From positions 140,142 through 204,141 of the forward strand of contig JAPKBH010000001.1 in NCBI GenBank assembly GCA_028823445.1: a stretch of 64,000 nt of DNA, given 5' to 3'. Numbering within the stretch: the stretch's first letter is position 1; each line of letters opens with the position of its first letter. This document shows, one piece after another, positions 1-10,637 of this stretch. The translations under genes were made by a program, and so were the position numbers. Source of the stretch: Acidimicrobiales bacterium (GTDB lineage: Bacteria; Actinomycetota; Acidimicrobiia; Acidimicrobiales; MedAcidi-G1). The notes beneath the pieces are model-generated. The model saw nothing but the letters and a program-made list of their open reading frames with translations. It ran no database searches and had not been told where the DNA came from.

Positions 1-3000
1 TCGGGCAGGCCCGCTCCCCCATATATCCGGGTCAAAGTGGAGCCCAGCATGGTCCCGGTAGAGCGATCTACGTTAGAAATCGGGTGACTTAGATGCACGT
101 TTTGTTTAGATTCAAGAGCGGGTTGGGCTTCTTTTATCAACGTCTGGTCCAGCACGTTTTCTAGCCCATGGTCTTGGTTGGTGGTTTGACGCCGGGCCGC
201 CCCTGGCGCCAGCTCTGGCACGTGGAAGATCGGCGAGAGGTCTAAACCGGAGGCTTTCCAATGATCAACTGCAGAATCAAAATCAAGGGTTTCTACTTGC
301 CCAATGGCTTCGTCCAAGGTGCGAAAACCCAGTTCGGCGAGCAACTCTCGTACTTCTTCGGCGATGTATTCAAAAAAGTTGACCACAAATTCGGGCCGGC
401 CGGTGAAGCGTTTTCGGAGTTCGGGGTTTTGGGTGGCTACCCCTACCGGGCAAGTATCGAGGTGGCAGACCCGCATCATGACGCAGCCCGAAACCACCAA
501 AGGAGCGGTGGCGAACCCGTATTCGTCGGCCCCCAGCAGCGCGGCGACCATGACGTCGCGCCCGGTTTTTAGTTGTCCGTCGGTTTGCAGCACCACGCGT
601 TCTCGTAGGCGGTTTAGTAACAGTGTTTGTTGTGTCTCGGCCAGGCCGAGTTCCCACGGGCCGCCGGCGTGTTTGATGGAGGTCAGTGGTGAGGCCCCGG
701 TGCCGCCATCGTGGCCGGAGACCAGCACCACATCGGCGTGCGCTTTGGCTACCCCAGTGGCTACTGTGCCTACCCCCTGTTCGGCTACCAACTTGACGTG
801 GACGCGACTTTGCGGGTTGGCGTTTTTGAGGTCGTAAATGAGTTGGGCAAGGTCTTCGATGGAGTAAATGTCATGGTGCGGTGGCGGCGATATAAGCGCT
901 ACCCCGGGGGTGGAGTGACGTGTTTTGGCGATCCATGGGTAGACCTTGTGGCCGGGCAGTTGCCCTCCCTCTCCTGGTTTGGCGCCTTGGGCCATTTTTA
1001 TTTGAATGTCGTCGCTGTTGACCAGATACTCGGAGGTCACCCCGAAGCGCCCGGAGGCTACTTGTTTGATGGCTGAGCGCCGTAAGTCGCCTGAGGCATC
1101 TGGGGTGTACCGTTCGGGGTCTTCGCCGCCTTCCCCGGTGTTGGACTTTGCCCCTAACCGGTTCATGGCTACAGCCAAAGTTTCGTGGGCTTCTGAAGAG
1201 ATTGACCCGTAAGACATGGCGCCGGTAGAGAAGCGTTTTACGATTTCGCTGACCGATTCAACTTCGTTGAGGGGCACAGCAGGGCGTTGGTCGCTTCGGA
1301 ACGTAAAGAGCCCTCGCAGAGTAGCGAGTTCGGTTGATTGGTCGTTGATCAAGGCGGTGTATTCCTTGAACAGGTCGTAGCGTCCTTCTCTGGTGGCATG
1401 TTGTAGGCGGTAAACCGTTTCGGGGTTAAAGAGGTGGTGTTCGCCTTCTTGGCGCCACTGGTATTCGCCGCCTGCTTCAAGGCTGCGGTGGGCTCGCAGA
1501 TGAGGGTTTACTGGAAAGGCCAAATCGTGACGGGTCGCTATTTCTTGGGCCAAGACGTCAAAACCAACACCGCCTAAGCGGCTGGTGGTGCCGGTGAAGC
1601 ATTCGTCGATGACCTCTTGGCCTAGCCCGATGCTTTCGAATATTTGTGCTCCGGTGTAGGAGGCCACGGTAGCGATGCCCATTTTGGACATAATCTTGAG
1701 GAGCCCCTTGTCGCAGGCCGAGAGATAGTTTTTTCGGGCTTGCTCTTGACTCATCTCGGAAGAGAGCCCGTGGTGGCCGCCTTCTATCATCTGGTCGATG
1801 CTTTCAAAGGCCATGTAGGGGCAGATGGCTGTGGCGCCGTAGCCCAAGAGGAGCGCCATGTGGTGAGTTTCTCGAGCGTCGCCGCTTTCTACCACCAGCC
1901 CCACTTGGCTGCGTCGGTGGGTGGCGATCAAATGATGGTGTACCGCTCCCACGGCCAGCAGTGATGGAATCGCTGCTTGCGTTTGGTTGGCGCCTCGGTC
2001 GCTTATAACCAGGATGCCTGCCCCGCTATCGACGGCCGCCACGGCGGCTTGGCGAAGATCGTCGAGTGCTTGTTCTAGCCCGGCCGCTTGATCCGTTACG
2101 GGGTACAGAGTGTTGATGCTGATGGTTTTTAGTGTTTCGGGCCGTTCTTCGTTGCGGAGAATCTTGGCTAGTTGTGCTTCGGTGATGACCGGTCGGTCAA
2201 GTTGTACTTGTTGGCAACTCTGCGGTGTGGGGTCTAAGAGGTTGCCGCGGGGCCCCAAGGTGGTGCAAACGGCGGTAACCAGTTCTTCGCGCATGGCGTC
2301 AAGCGGCGGGTTGGTGACTTGGGCAAATAGTTGCTGGAAGTAGTCGTAAAGCAATCGGGATTTATTGGAAAGCACAGCCATTGGCGTGTCGGTGCCCATG
2401 GAGCCGATGGCTTCTTTACTGTCTCGGGCCATGGGGGCAACGAGCAACTTGAGTTGTTCGTGGGTGTAGCCGAAAGCCAGTTGGCGTTGTTCTAAAGAAG
2501 CAGGGTCGGTGATTTCACGAGATGCTTCGGGCAGGTCGTCAAGGCGAATCATGTTTTCTTCAAGCCATTGGCCATAAGGTCGGGCGGCGGTGATGTCGTT
2601 TTTTATTTCTTCGTCACGGATTATTCGGCCTTGCTTCATGTCGATGAGAAACATTTTTCCGGGCTCGAGGCGGCCCTTTTCGACAATTTGGTTGGATGGC
2701 ACGTCGACTACCCCGACCTCGCTGGCCATGATGACCAGGTCGTCTTGGGTGACCCAATAGCGACTGGGGCGCAAACCGTTGCGGTCTAATACTGCGCCCA
2801 TGATCGTGCCGTCGGTGAAGGCAATAGAGGCCGGGCCGTCCCAGGGTTCCATCAAGGTGGCATGAAATTCGTAGAAAGCTTTTTGAGCGTCGCCCATGCT
2901 GGCGTGGCGTTCCCACGGCTCGGGGATCATGACCATGATGGCTTCGGGCAGCGAATAACCGCCCATAGTTAAGAGTTCGAGCGCCTCGTCGAAGCCGGCA

Positions 3001-3929
3001 GTGTCGCTGGCCCCCGGGGTGCAGATGGGGAAAATGCGTTCCAAGTCGCCGGGGAGCAGGTCGGTAGCTAGTACGGCTTGGCGGGCTCGCATCCAGTTGC
3101 GGTTGCCTTGCACGGTGTTGATTTCGCCATTGTGGGCCACCAAACGGTATGGGTGGGCCAGCGGCCATGAGGGGAAAGTATTGGTGGAAAAACGTGAGTG
3201 CACTAAAGCTAAGGCGCTTTCGGTGCGTTCATCGGTGAGGTCGAGGAAGAACTCCGCTAACTGGGGGGTAGTCAACATGCCTTTGTAAACCATGGTGCGG
3301 GCGCTCAGGGAGGGAAAGTAAATGCCGGTGTAGGCCTGTGAGGCTCCGGCCATGCCGGCGGTGGGCTCTCCGGCCGTGCTGATTTTGATTTCGTGTTCCG
3401 AGCGTTTGCGCAATAAGTAAGTGCGCCGATCAAGTTCAAGCCCGGCGAGGCGTTCTCCGTCAGGGCCCGTTGGGGCAGCCAAAAATACTTGGCGAAATAT
3501 CGGCTGACTGGCTTTGGCCGCCGGGCCGATCATGTGGTCGTTAATAGGTACTTCGCGCCAACCCAGAATTTCTAGGCCTTCGGCCTGCACCAGCGATTCA
3601 AACTGGGCTACTACTGCCTCTGCGAGTTCTGGGCTGCCGGGAAGAAACGCAATCCCCGTGGCGTACTGGCCAACGGGGGGAAGAGGAAAAGAAACGTCGT
3701 CACGGTAAAGCCGGTCGGGGACCTGCATTAAGAGTCCGGCACCGTCGCCGGTGTTGGTTTCCGCCCCTAAAGCTCCCCGATGCTGCATTTTACAAAGCGC
3801 GCCGATGCCCAACTGAACGATCTCATGGCTGGCTTGGCCTCTCAGATGGCAGACAAAGTTGACGCCACAAGCGTCGTGTTCAAACTGTGGGTCATAGAGC
3901 CCCTGAGCAGGGGGAAGATCTATACGCAT
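1..3929 (-). CDS. gltB: Glutamate synthase (NADPH) large subunit, 3' end outside window
   Basis: Glutamate synthase large chain, which moves the amide of glutamine to 2-oxoglutarate for ammonia assimilation. About 1309 codons are visible without an in-frame stop; the family is about 1500 residues, so only the C-terminal GXGXG beta-helix domain lies beyond the window edge. The start is ATG at 3929-3927, because an in-frame TAA lies four codons upstream. Translation opens with a 20-residue propeptide and then Cys21 in the context HDACGVNFV, the N-terminal nucleophile of the type II glutaminase domain. Further on [19 protein letters not shown] is read, also typical of this domain. The last visible codons match the conserved stretch just before the GXGXG repeats (IYGGAGLPE). 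The small subunit gltD is not in view and would be expected downstream, off the left edge. It is divergent from the aminopeptidase gene. Confidence 0.96.
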   Translation of the reverse strand, partial: MRIDLPPAQGLYDPQFEHDACGVNFVCHLRGQASHEIVQLGIGALCKMQHRGALGAETNTGDGAGLLMQVPDRLYRDDVSFPLPPVGQYATGIAFLPGSPELAEAVVAQFESLVQAEGLEILGWREVPINDHMIGPAAKASQPIFRQVFLAAPTGPDGERLAGLELDRRTYLLRKRSEHEIKISTAGEPTAGMAGASQAYTGIYFPSLSARTMVYKGMLTTPQLAEFFLDLTDERTESALALVHSRFSTNTFPSWPLAHPYRLVAHNGEINTVQGNRNWMRARQAVLATDLLPGDLERIFPICTPGASDTAGFDEALELLTMGGYSLPEAIMVMIPEPWERHASMGDAQKAFYEFHATLMEPWDGPASIAFTDGTIMGAVLDRNGLRPSRYWVTQDDLVIMASEVGVVDVPSNQIVEKGRLEPGKMFLIDMKQGRIIRDEEIKNDITAARPYGQWLEENMIRLDDLPEASREITDPASLEQRQLAFGYTHEQLKLLVAPMARDSKEAIGSMGTDTPMAVLSNKSRLLYDYFQQLFAQVTNPPLDAMREELVTAVCTTLGPRGNLLDPTPQSCQQVQLDRPVITEAQLAKILRNEERPETLKTISINTLYPVTDQAAGLEQALDDLRQAAVAAVDSGAGILVISDRGANQTQAAIPSLLAVGAVHHHLIATHRRSQVGLVVESGDARETHHMALLLGYGATAICPYMAFESIDQMIEGGHHGLSSEMSQEQARKNYLSACDKGLLKIMSKMGIATVASYTGAQIFESIGLGQEVIDECFTGTTSRLGGVGFDVLAQEIATRHDLAFPVNPHLRAHRSLEAGGEYQWRQEGEHHLFNPETVYRLQHATREGRYDLFKEYTALINDQSTELATLRGLFTFRSDQRPAVPLNEVESVSEIVKRFSTGAMSYGSISSEAHETLAVAMNRLGAKSNTGEGGEDPERYTPDASGDLRRSAIKQVASGRFGVTSEYLVNSDDIQIKMAQGAKPGEGGQLPGHKVYPWIAKTRHSTPGVALISPPPHHDIYSIEDLAQLIYDLKNANPQSRVHVKLVAEQGVGTVATGVAKAHADVVLVSGHDGGTGASPLTSIKHAGGPWELGLAETQQTLLLNRLRERVVLQTDGQLKTGRDVMVAALLGADEYGFATAPLVVSGCVMMRVCHLDTCPVGVATQNPELRKRFTGRPEFVVNFFEYIAEEVRELLAELGFRTLDEAIGQVETLDFDSAVDHWKASGLDLSPIFHVPELAPGAARRQTTNQDHGLENVLDQTLIKEAQPALESKQNVHLSHPISNVDRSTGTMLGSTLTRIYGGAGLP

Positions 3930-4008
3930 ACCAGAGGTTTAAAACCGTCTCCTGTTGATTGATGAATGGTTGCTACCTGTGGAGCATCATCGATCCGGAG
4001 CAGAGCCT

Positions 4009-4024
4009 AATTTTACGTAAAATT
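4009..4024. promoter_or_regulatory. Perfect 16-bp palindrome in the gltB upstream region
   Basis: AATTTTACGTAAAATT reads identically on both strands and lies 80 bases upstream of the gltB start and about 100 upstream of the aminopeptidase start. A perfect AT-rich palindrome in a divergent promoter region fits a dimeric repressor or activator site. A link to nitrogen control (GlnR or AmtR type) is inference from the neighbouring gltB only; it does not match a consensus I can recall exactly. Confidence 0.45.
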
Positions 4025-4066
4025 GGCCGAAGCCCCTCATTGTGCGCCGCTAAAGCAAAAGAAATT

Positions 4067-4082
4067 AGCGTTTCACAACGCT
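4067..4082. promoter_or_regulatory. Inverted repeat AGCGTT-N4-AACGCT
   Basis: Perfect 6-base arms separated by TCAC, 40 bases upstream of the chosen aminopeptidase start. It may be an operator or part of a short hairpin in the divergent gltB/apeB region. No T-run follows, so it is not a terminator. Confidence 0.3.
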
Positions 4083-4122
4083 TCGGCACCAGTTTTCTCG
4101 CCTGATGTACCAATATAGGGCC

Positions 4123-5370
4123 ATGACTGCTTCACACGAGAATGCCGCCCAAGACCTTTGCGCCTTTATTGATGCCTCGCCTAGCCCTTTCCATGTGGTG
4201 GACACAGCGGCTCAAAGACTTCTGGCCGCCGGATTTGAAGAAATATCTAAGCCACAAGAAGCCGAAAATTCTGCTTCGGTATTCCTCCGTCGTGATGGGG
4301 CGTTGTTGGCCGCGGCTGGCACCGGAACCCGAGCCGTCAAAATAGTTGGTGCCCACACCGACAGCCCCAACCTACGTTTAAAACCAACCCCCGACCAAAC
4401 AGCGTCTGGCTGGCGCACTCTCGGCATAGAGGTCTACGGCGGAACGCTCAACAACACTTGGCTCGACCGCGACTTGGGCTGTTCCGGTCGGTTGATGATC
4501 CAAGAAGGAAACTCCCTAGGCGAAGTATTGGTCTTGTTAGACCGCCCCGTAGCGCGAATACCCCAGTTGGCTATCCACCTCGACCAAGGGGTCAACGAAA
4601 AAGGTTTAATCCTCAACCGCCAACAACACCTCCGGCCGTTGCTGGGCTTAGGCGACGGGCCGGGCCTGCTGGATGCACTGGCCCAGCAAGCCGAAGTAAA
4701 ACCCGAGCACATCGTTTCTTTTGATCTGATGCTTCACGACCTCACCCCCGCCACCCTGGCCGGCCTTGACCAAGAGTTCATCAGCGCCCCCCGCCTCGAC
4801 AACCAACTCTCTTGCCACGCCGGCTTGGGCGCTCTGCTGGCCGCCCAACAAAACCCCGGGGACAACGCCATGGTGCTGGCCCTCTATGACCACGAAGAAG
4901 TAGGAAGCACCACCGCCACCGGAGCCAGCGGACCCCTACTAAACGCCTTCCTCGCCGCCCGTTGCTCCACCGAGACTTTGGTCGCTCCAGAAACATTAGT
5001 GATCTCCGCCGATGGCGCCCACGCCACTCACCCCAACTACCCCGACCGCCACGACCCCGACCACCAGGTATTTCTAAACCAAGGGCCCGTACTAAAACAC
5101 AACGCCAACCAGCGCTACGCCACCGATGCCCCCGGCGCCGCCCAAGTACACCAAGCAGCAGAAAAAGCTGGCGTCCCCCTACAAACCTTTGTGAGTCGCA
5201 GCGACCTGGCTTGCGGGTCAACCATCGGGCCACTAACCGCCGCCGCCACCGGCCTGCGCACCGTAGACCTCGGTGCGGCACAACTCGCCATGCACAGCGC
5301 CCGAGAACTCTGCGGTAGCCAAGACCCAGAAATGCTGAAGAAACTCCTAGTTGCTTTGCTTTGCCACTAG
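4123..5370 (+). CDS. apeB: M18 family aminopeptidase
   Basis: Zinc aminopeptidase of the M18 (aspartyl aminopeptidase-like) family that removes N-terminal residues from peptides in the cytosol. About 415 residues, normal for the family. The opening DLCAFIDASPSPFHVV is the family N-terminus. Metal and catalytic residues are visible in order: AHTDSP (His about residue 78), APRLDNQ (bridging Asp), DHEEVGS (catalytic and ligand Glu), SADGAHATHPN (Asp) and a late AMHSARE (His). An ATG 18 bases upstream (4105) is in frame, but the one at 4123 fits the family start better. It is convergent with trkH, with only a 10-base gap and no visible terminator. Confidence 0.93.
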   Translation: MTASHENAAQDLCAFIDASPSPFHVVDTAAQRLLAAGFEEISKPQEAENSASVFLRRDGALLAAAGTGTRAVKIVGAHTDSPNLRLKPTPDQTASGWRTLGIEVYGGTLNNTWLDRDLGCSGRLMIQEGNSLGEVLVLLDRPVARIPQLAIHLDQGVNEKGLILNRQQHLRPLLGLGDGPGLLDALAQQAEVKPEHIVSFDLMLHDLTPATLAGLDQEFISAPRLDNQLSCHAGLGALLAAQQNPGDNAMVLALYDHEEVGSTTATGASGPLLNAFLAARCSTETLVAPETLVISADGAHATHPNYPDRHDPDHQVFLNQGPVLKHNANQRYATDAPGAAQVHQAAEKAGVPLQTFVSRSDLACGSTIGPLTAAATGLRTVDLGAAQLAMHSARELCGSQDPEMLKKLLVALLCH

Positions 5371-5380
5371 CGGACAGTAT

Positions 5381-6925
5381 CTAGAGACGAGGCAACCGGT
5401 GACGGAGGGTGCGATACGGCGCCACCAGCATCAAAACCATAGGGAAAATCTCTAAACGCCCCACCAGCATCATGAACGCCAAAACCAGACGAGCAGGCGC
5501 TGAATAGCCATCCACAAACGAAGCAGTCGGCCCCGCATTTTGTAATGCCGGCCCCATATTGCCCAACGAACTAATCACCCCGCTGGCCGCCGTCAACAAA
5601 TCGGTACCTAAAGCCGCCAAAACAAAAGTACCGCCCACCACCAGCATGGCGTAAATCACCATAAAACCGGCAATGCGCTCCACCAAGGAATCCGGGATGG
5701 GGCGACGCCCAAGAAACACCGGAAAGACAGCCCGGGGATGACGGAAACTCCGCAACGAGCGCCGAGCATGCGCTAACCCCACCTGAAGGCGCAACACCTT
5801 AACCCCGCCCGAAGTAGACCCCGTACAGCCACCAAAGACCAGCAGGATCAGCAAAATAACCTGCGCTCCCCCGGCCCACAAAACAAAGTTCCCATCGCTC
5901 ATGGTGCTGGTGGCGTTACCGAACCCGGTGCTGGTGCCCAAAGTAACCACATTGAAAACAGCGGCCCGGACCGAACGGCCAAAAGTCAAGCCGTTCGCAA
6001 AAAGTATCCAAATAACGGCGGCCGAAGCAGCGGTCAACATAAAAAGGTAACCCCGAAACTCCGGGTCGGAAAAATGAACAAGCCTCTTTTTGTTAAAAGA
6101 CCGCCAATGGAGGGTGAAGTTCGCCCCACCAAAAATCATGCCCGCAATCAACACCGCCTCAATCGTGGCGCTATCCCAATAACCGATCGAAGTATCCCGA
6201 GTCGAAAACCCTCCCGTGGAAGCAGTGGTCAAAGCATGGGCCGCCGCATCAAAAATACTCATGCCAGCAAACAAAAGAGCAACAGCCACCGCCGCCGTAA
6301 ACACAAAATACAACTTCCAGAACCGCTGGGCAGTATCAGTAACCCGAGGCGCCAAACGATCAGCAGAACCAGTGCCCGGCGCTTCAGCACTCATTAGCCC
6401 CAGGCCAGAAGCCCGCAACGACGGCAAAATCGAAACAACCAACACGACAATGCCCATCCCGCCCATCCACTGCGTCAACTGTCGATAAAAAAGTATGCCC
6501 GCCCCTTGAGACTCAATAGGATTATGCGCCCCAAAAACGGTCGAACCCGTACAAGAAAACCCCGAAATCGACTCAAAAAGAGCATCGGCTACCTCCACCG
6601 GAAAACCAATACCCGGCCGAGCAAAAGTAGCAGCTAACAAGTAAGGCAAAGCCCCGAAAACCGAAACAATCAACCACGTGCCGCCCACCGCCGCAAAAAT
6701 CTCCGCCTGCCCCGTCTTTCCTGTTTCTGTAGACAAACGAGCCACCGTGCCCACCGTCAAAGTAAACAAACCAGCAGCCAACAAAGGAACAATCGACCCG
6801 CCGTCATTTAGCTCTAAAAACGAACAAAACACCATGCCCAAGGCCACAAACTGCAAGGCAATCCCCGTGATATGCCAAGTAGTCGACGACCAGCGAGGCG
6901 AAGGGACAAGACGATAAGCGGTCAT
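5381..6925 (-). CDS. trkH: TrkH-type potassium transporter subunit (canonical copy)
   Basis: Membrane K+ translocation subunit of the Trk/Ktr type, 514 residues, with four M1-P-M2 repeats of a potassium-channel-like fold. The four pore loops are recognisable: SGFSCTGSTVF, ASTGGFSTRD, GTSTGFGNA and SLGNMGPALQ, each with its filter glycine. Its ATG overlaps the TGA of the upstream trkH paralogue (ATGA), so the two are probably translationally coupled. It is the last gene of trkA-trkH-trkH. K+ uptake is expected to be gated by TrkA binding on the cytoplasmic face. Which cation is carried, K+ or also Na+, cannot be told from sequence alone. Confidence 0.9.
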   Translation of the reverse strand: MTAYRLVPSPRWSSTTWHITGIALQFVALGMVFCSFLELNDGGSIVPLLAAGLFTLTVGTVARLSTETGKTGQAEIFAAVGGTWLIVSVFGALPYLLAATFARPGIGFPVEVADALFESISGFSCTGSTVFGAHNPIESQGAGILFYRQLTQWMGGMGIVVLVVSILPSLRASGLGLMSAEAPGTGSADRLAPRVTDTAQRFWKLYFVFTAAVAVALLFAGMSIFDAAAHALTTASTGGFSTRDTSIGYWDSATIEAVLIAGMIFGGANFTLHWRSFNKKRLVHFSDPEFRGYLFMLTAASAAVIWILFANGLTFGRSVRAAVFNVVTLGTSTGFGNATSTMSDGNFVLWAGGAQVILLILLVFGGCTGSTSGGVKVLRLQVGLAHARRSLRSFRHPRAVFPVFLGRRPIPDSLVERIAGFMVIYAMLVVGGTFVLAALGTDLLTAASGVISSLGNMGPALQNAGPTASFVDGYSAPARLVLAFMMLVGRLEIFPMVLMLVAPYRTLRHRLPRL

Positions 6926-8460
6926 GATCGTCTTAATTTCTTACGAACTCGGCGGCCCGCAAAATGAAACTGCTGTTGGGCAACGGCCACCACCGAGGTA
7001 GCAGTCACCAAGACAGGGAAAATAGCCATACGACCCGCCACCATGGCTGGTATCAAAACCAATCGGGAAAGCACGCCCCAGTCCCCCGGATCTTGAGGAA
7101 TACCCTCAATGCTGCGCACCGGGCCACCGGTAGCCGTGGCATGCACCGCCATCCCAAGAGCATCAACAACGCTGAAACCAGTAAGGGCGACCGCCAAAGA
7201 CGTAGCGATCACCGTGGCAATAAACAAAAACTGCAAAACCACCATTCGTTCAATAGTGCGTTCATCCACCGGTACGCCCCCCAACCGAAGCGGTAACACT
7301 ATGCGAGGGTGAAGTTGTCGAAGCAACTCACGACGAGAAAGCCGAACCAAAGCCACCAAAGGCTGCAGATGAAAGCCCCCAGAGATTGACCCAGACATAC
7401 CGCCAATGGCCGTGGCACACAAAATAGCTACCGGCACCAACGGCACCCAAGGGCCAAACGGTTGGACAGCAAAACCAGTGGTAGAAATGGCAGAGGAAGC
7501 AATAAAAGCGGCATGGCGAACACTGTCTAGGCCAAAATCCCCTGCGGAATAAATCAAAAGCAAGGCAAGCCCGAGGGTGCCCAGAAGATAAAGTCGGAGC
7601 TCCATAGAGCGCCAAAGGCCCTTCGTTTTGCGTTGAGCAAGCCGCCACAAAACAACCAGGCTGACCCCACTAAGCGACATACCGGCAACGGCAATCCACT
7701 GAACCACGCTGTTACTAAAGGGCTCCCCAGGAACAGCTAAACCGCCCGTAGAAACAACCGAAAGAGCCAACAAAAGCCCATCAAAAACACCCATGCCGGT
7801 TAGCGCGAAAGCCAGCCAAAGAACCAGAGAAAGAGGCAAATAGATAAAAAGAATATTTCTGGCCGCTTGCCCACCGCTGGGAGCCAACGGCAACATCCCG
7901 CTTTGCCCAACCCGGTCAGCGAGGTCACGCCCCGCACCCAAAGTCGGAATAATTGCCACCCCCAGAAGCAAAGTAGCGAGCCCACCCGTCCACTGCAGGC
8001 CAGCCCGAAAAATCTGCGACCCTGCACTCAGAGCCTCAACGTTTACCCCGCTCAGCGCAGTCGTAGTAATGGCATTGGCAGATTCATAAATGCCCAAAGA
8101 AAATGAAGGCACAGCCTCTGTGAGAACCATGAGATAACCAGCAGCAAAGATTACTGTCACCATGGCGACGGTAAGCCCGCCCAAAATATGGGCGCCCCGA
8201 TGCCGCTCTGGTCGCTGGACAAAAGTCAATAAAATCCACCCACAGAGCAAGAGAAAAACCCCGGCCAGAAAAAAGGTCCCTCCGTGCGGAGCAGCAACAA
8301 GACGATTAGTGGCGGCGGCCAATAAAGCGTTGCCGCCTACCGCCAAAAGCCCAAGAGCAAACCCCAAAGCGCTGGCCGAACGCCATGACGACCACGTACG
8401 GCGAGTTTTATGACCAGAAAAGCCAGAAGCCAACCCCTCGGCAAATTTGAGGGAACTCAC
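6922..8460 (-). CDS. trkH: TrkH-like potassium transporter subunit (divergent paralogue)
   Basis: Second TrkH/KtrB-family membrane protein, 512 residues. Pore loops keep one glycine each (ALSGVN, STGGLAVP, STTGFAVQ, TATGGPVR) but differ from the canonical copy next to it. It begins with GTG overlapping the trkA stop (GTGA) and ends overlapping the next trkH (ATGA), so three proteins are probably made from one coupled mRNA. TrkH acts as a dimer in studied systems, so this gene may give a heterodimer partner or a separate channel with different selectivity. That is inference; membership in the family is clear. Confidence 0.86.
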   Translation of the reverse strand: MSSLKFAEGLASGFSGHKTRRTWSSWRSASALGFALGLLAVGGNALLAAATNRLVAAPHGGTFFLAGVFLLLCGWILLTFVQRPERHRGAHILGGLTVAMVTVIFAAGYLMVLTEAVPSFSLGIYESANAITTTALSGVNVEALSAGSQIFRAGLQWTGGLATLLLGVAIIPTLGAGRDLADRVGQSGMLPLAPSGGQAARNILFIYLPLSLVLWLAFALTGMGVFDGLLLALSVVSTGGLAVPGEPFSNSVVQWIAVAGMSLSGVSLVVLWRLAQRKTKGLWRSMELRLYLLGTLGLALLLIYSAGDFGLDSVRHAAFIASSAISTTGFAVQPFGPWVPLVPVAILCATAIGGMSGSISGGFHLQPLVALVRLSRRELLRQLHPRIVLPLRLGGVPVDERTIERMVVLQFLFIATVIATSLAVALTGFSVVDALGMAVHATATGGPVRSIEGIPQDPGDWGVLSRLVLIPAMVAGRMAIFPVLVTATSVVAVAQQQFHFAGRRVRKKLRRS

Positions 8461-9848
8461 CCGAAGAGTTCGCTCACCCGGTCCGCCGACTCGGGAAGGG
8501 CAATAACAATCACATGATCACGGTCTCGCAGAACACTTCGACCGCGAGCAATCTGTGCTTTGCCGTCACGCACAATGGCCGCTACCAAAGCCTTATCCGG
8601 CACCCCGATTTCGGCAATAGTTTTACCTTCGCAGCGGCTGTCATCATGAATGGCAAACTCAAGAATTTCTGCCTCGCCTTGCAGAAAGGTAGCCACCTGG
8701 GCCACATCACCGCGAACGAAACGCAGCACACTGTTCGCGGTAGCAGTACGGGGGCTCAAGGTGGCTCCCACGTCATGGGCGGCGAGCAAGGCCATGAGTT
8801 TGAGCCGATGTACCACAGCAATGGTCTGGGGCCCGCTTTTACCCTTGCCCCTCGAGGCTGAGCGGGTGCCAGCATCTTGGGCGTACAAACTGGCCAGAAC
8901 ATTTGCATCGTCTTCACCGGTGAGCGCAACCACCACGTCTTGTTCCCCCACCTCGGCTTCTTCGAGCACATCTACATCGGTGATGTCGCCATGAAAAATT
9001 GTTGCGCCAGGCAGCGACTCACTAAGCTCGGTTGCTCGTTGCAGGTTTTTTTCAATAATGGCCACGCTGATGCCTTCTTTACCCAACGCCTCCGCCAACA
9101 TAGAAGCGGTACGACCCCCACCGAGCAACAAGGCGCGATCGGGTGAGTCAAAGGCGATTCCCAAACGATGAATGACATCGTCCAAGGCCCGTTCTTTGCA
9201 AATCACCCGAATCAGGTCGCCTTCTTGCAGCGTTTCATCTTGGCGAGGGATAATGGTGGTTTCGACATCGTCACGGCAACGCGTAATAGTGCCCACGATG
9301 AAATCCCAATCGGGTTCGAGTTCTTTACCAAGGTCATGAAGAGAGACGCCAACGAAAGGGGCGTCGGCTTCCAAACGAGCGCTGATTACCACGACCTCTC
9401 CCCCGGCCATGTCAATCTTGTCAAGCGCCCCCGGGTATTTCATAAGGCGCTGCACGTCATGAGCGATTTCTTCATCGGGATCAATCATGTGAAACGACCC
9501 TTGACTACCCAAGAGTTTGCCCACCTCTTTGTTGCGTAGCCGCCGAGATTCAATGCGAACCACGGTGCGTTCAACCCCGGCTTGGCGAGCCAGCAAAGCG
9601 GCCAGAATATTTGCTTCATCGTTTTTGGTAACCGCCACCAACAGGTCGGTGTCGCTGAGCCCCGCCGCACTCAGAGCGTCAGGGTCGGTGCCGCTGCCAT
9701 AAACCGTCAGCACATCGAGGCTGCTGTCGGTGTCGATTTCTCGAAACCGCTCCAGGTTGTTTTCAACCAAAGCCACGTCGTGTTGTTTGTTGAGGCGTTC
9801 GGCAACATACGTGCCGACCTCTCCTGCTCCTACCACAATTATTTTCAC
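8457..9848 (-). CDS. trkA: Trk system K+ uptake regulatory protein TrkA
   Basis: Cytoplasmic NAD(H)/nucleotide-binding gating subunit of the Trk system, 463 residues, with two tandem RCK units as in classic TrkA. The first Rossmann motif is IIVVGAGEVG at residues 3-12. A second glycine-rich start, ALLLGGGRT, lies near residue 240. Each is followed by a TrkA-C domain; the first contains PFVGVSLHDL. The start is GTG and no strong Shine-Dalgarno is seen. First gene of the trkA-trkH-trkH operon, four bases upstream of the first TrkH start by overlap, and only three bases after the fthC gene. Confidence 0.93.
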   Translation of the reverse strand: MKIIVVGAGEVGTYVAERLNKQHDVALVENNLERFREIDTDSSLDVLTVYGSGTDPDALSAAGLSDTDLLVAVTKNDEANILAALLARQAGVERTVVRIESRRLRNKEVGKLLGSQGSFHMIDPDEEIAHDVQRLMKYPGALDKIDMAGGEVVVISARLEADAPFVGVSLHDLGKELEPDWDFIVGTITRCRDDVETTIIPRQDETLQEGDLIRVICKERALDDVIHRLGIAFDSPDRALLLGGGRTASMLAEALGKEGISVAIIEKNLQRATELSESLPGATIFHGDITDVDVLEEAEVGEQDVVVALTGEDDANVLASLYAQDAGTRSASRGKGKSGPQTIAVVHRLKLMALLAAHDVGATLSPRTATANSVLRFVRGDVAQVATFLQGEAEILEFAIHDDSRCEGKTIAEIGVPDKALVAAIVRDGKAQIARGRSVLRDRDHVIVIALPESADRVSELFG

Positions 9849-9851
9849 GGT

Positions 9852-10436
9852 CTAATCTTTCCCTATGGGCGGCTCAAGGTGGTTCATACCCGGGCCGGCA
9901 AGGCCAGTATCGGTGATGATGAGATCTAAGGGGACGTCCCAAGGTTGAGAAGTGAGGGCGTCCACTACTTGGAAGCTATGCGCTACCCCCACTAAAAATG
10001 GTGGTTTTCCGGCTTGGCGGTTGGCGAACGTTCGGTCATAAAAGCCGGCCCCGTGCCCGATGCGGTTGCCTTGCTGGTCTGCTCCCACCAATGGCAACAA
10101 GACCAGATCCATGTCTAACGGGTCGACTTCTTGACCGGTTACCGGCTCTTTGGTGCCGAAGGTGCCATCGACCAAAGGCCCGTTGGGAATGATAAAACGT
10201 AGCGGCTCCTCGGGCGTGGTAACCGGAAAAGCCAACTCTGGTCCTTCTTGACCGGCCAGCGCTGATAAATCAATCTCGCCCCGGATGCCATAATACGTGC
10301 CAACCACCGTTGCTTGCCGATACTCGGCCAAGGCCAAGATGCGGGCCGCCACCAAAGCGCTGGCCTCCGCAACCTGGGCCGAGTTCAAGGCACGGCGCTG
10401 AGCGAGGAGTCGCTGGCGGGTTTCTGCGGGGTCCAT
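9852..10436 (-). CDS. fthC: 5-formyltetrahydrofolate cyclo-ligase
   Basis: ATP-dependent conversion of 5-formyl-THF to 5,10-methenyl-THF, returning an inactive folate to the one-carbon pool. About 194 residues from ATG at 10436 (MDPAETRQ), the family length; the reading frame is open 13 codons further but that extension is unlike the family. The N-terminal KR-type substrate region is seen as RQRLLAQRRAL, and the nucleotide/folate motif as GNRIGHGAGFYDR near residue 140, with a GxG...YDR core as in the family. It ends three bases before trkA. It could share transcription with the trk operon, though the functions are unrelated. Confidence 0.9.
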   Translation of the reverse strand: MDPAETRQRLLAQRRALNSAQVAEASALVAARILALAEYRQATVVGTYYGIRGEIDLSALAGQEGPELAFPVTTPEEPLRFIIPNGPLVDGTFGTKEPVTGQEVDPLDMDLVLLPLVGADQQGNRIGHGAGFYDRTFANRQAGKPPFLVGVAHSFQVVDALTSQPWDVPLDLIITDTGLAGPGMNHLEPPIGKD

Positions 10437-10637
10437 AAGCCCATGCTTACTCACTTGGCGACAAAACGCCAACAATCTTTCTGGTCAGATGTCACGGACT
10501 GGTTTTGCGTAAAGGTATGAACCATCGGCCGGTCTTTGCTAGCGTTGTCTCGGTTCCGGTCGGGCTTTGTCTGACTGGTCCCGCCTTGCCGATGTGGTGA
10601 GTGCGGCCTTTACCCCCAATACCTAGGAGAGCAGTCC

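Noticed and set aside
2614..3168. A 184-codon frame inside gltB.
   Set aside because: The Arg/Pro/His-rich product is a frame shadow; gltB is uninterrupted through this stretch.
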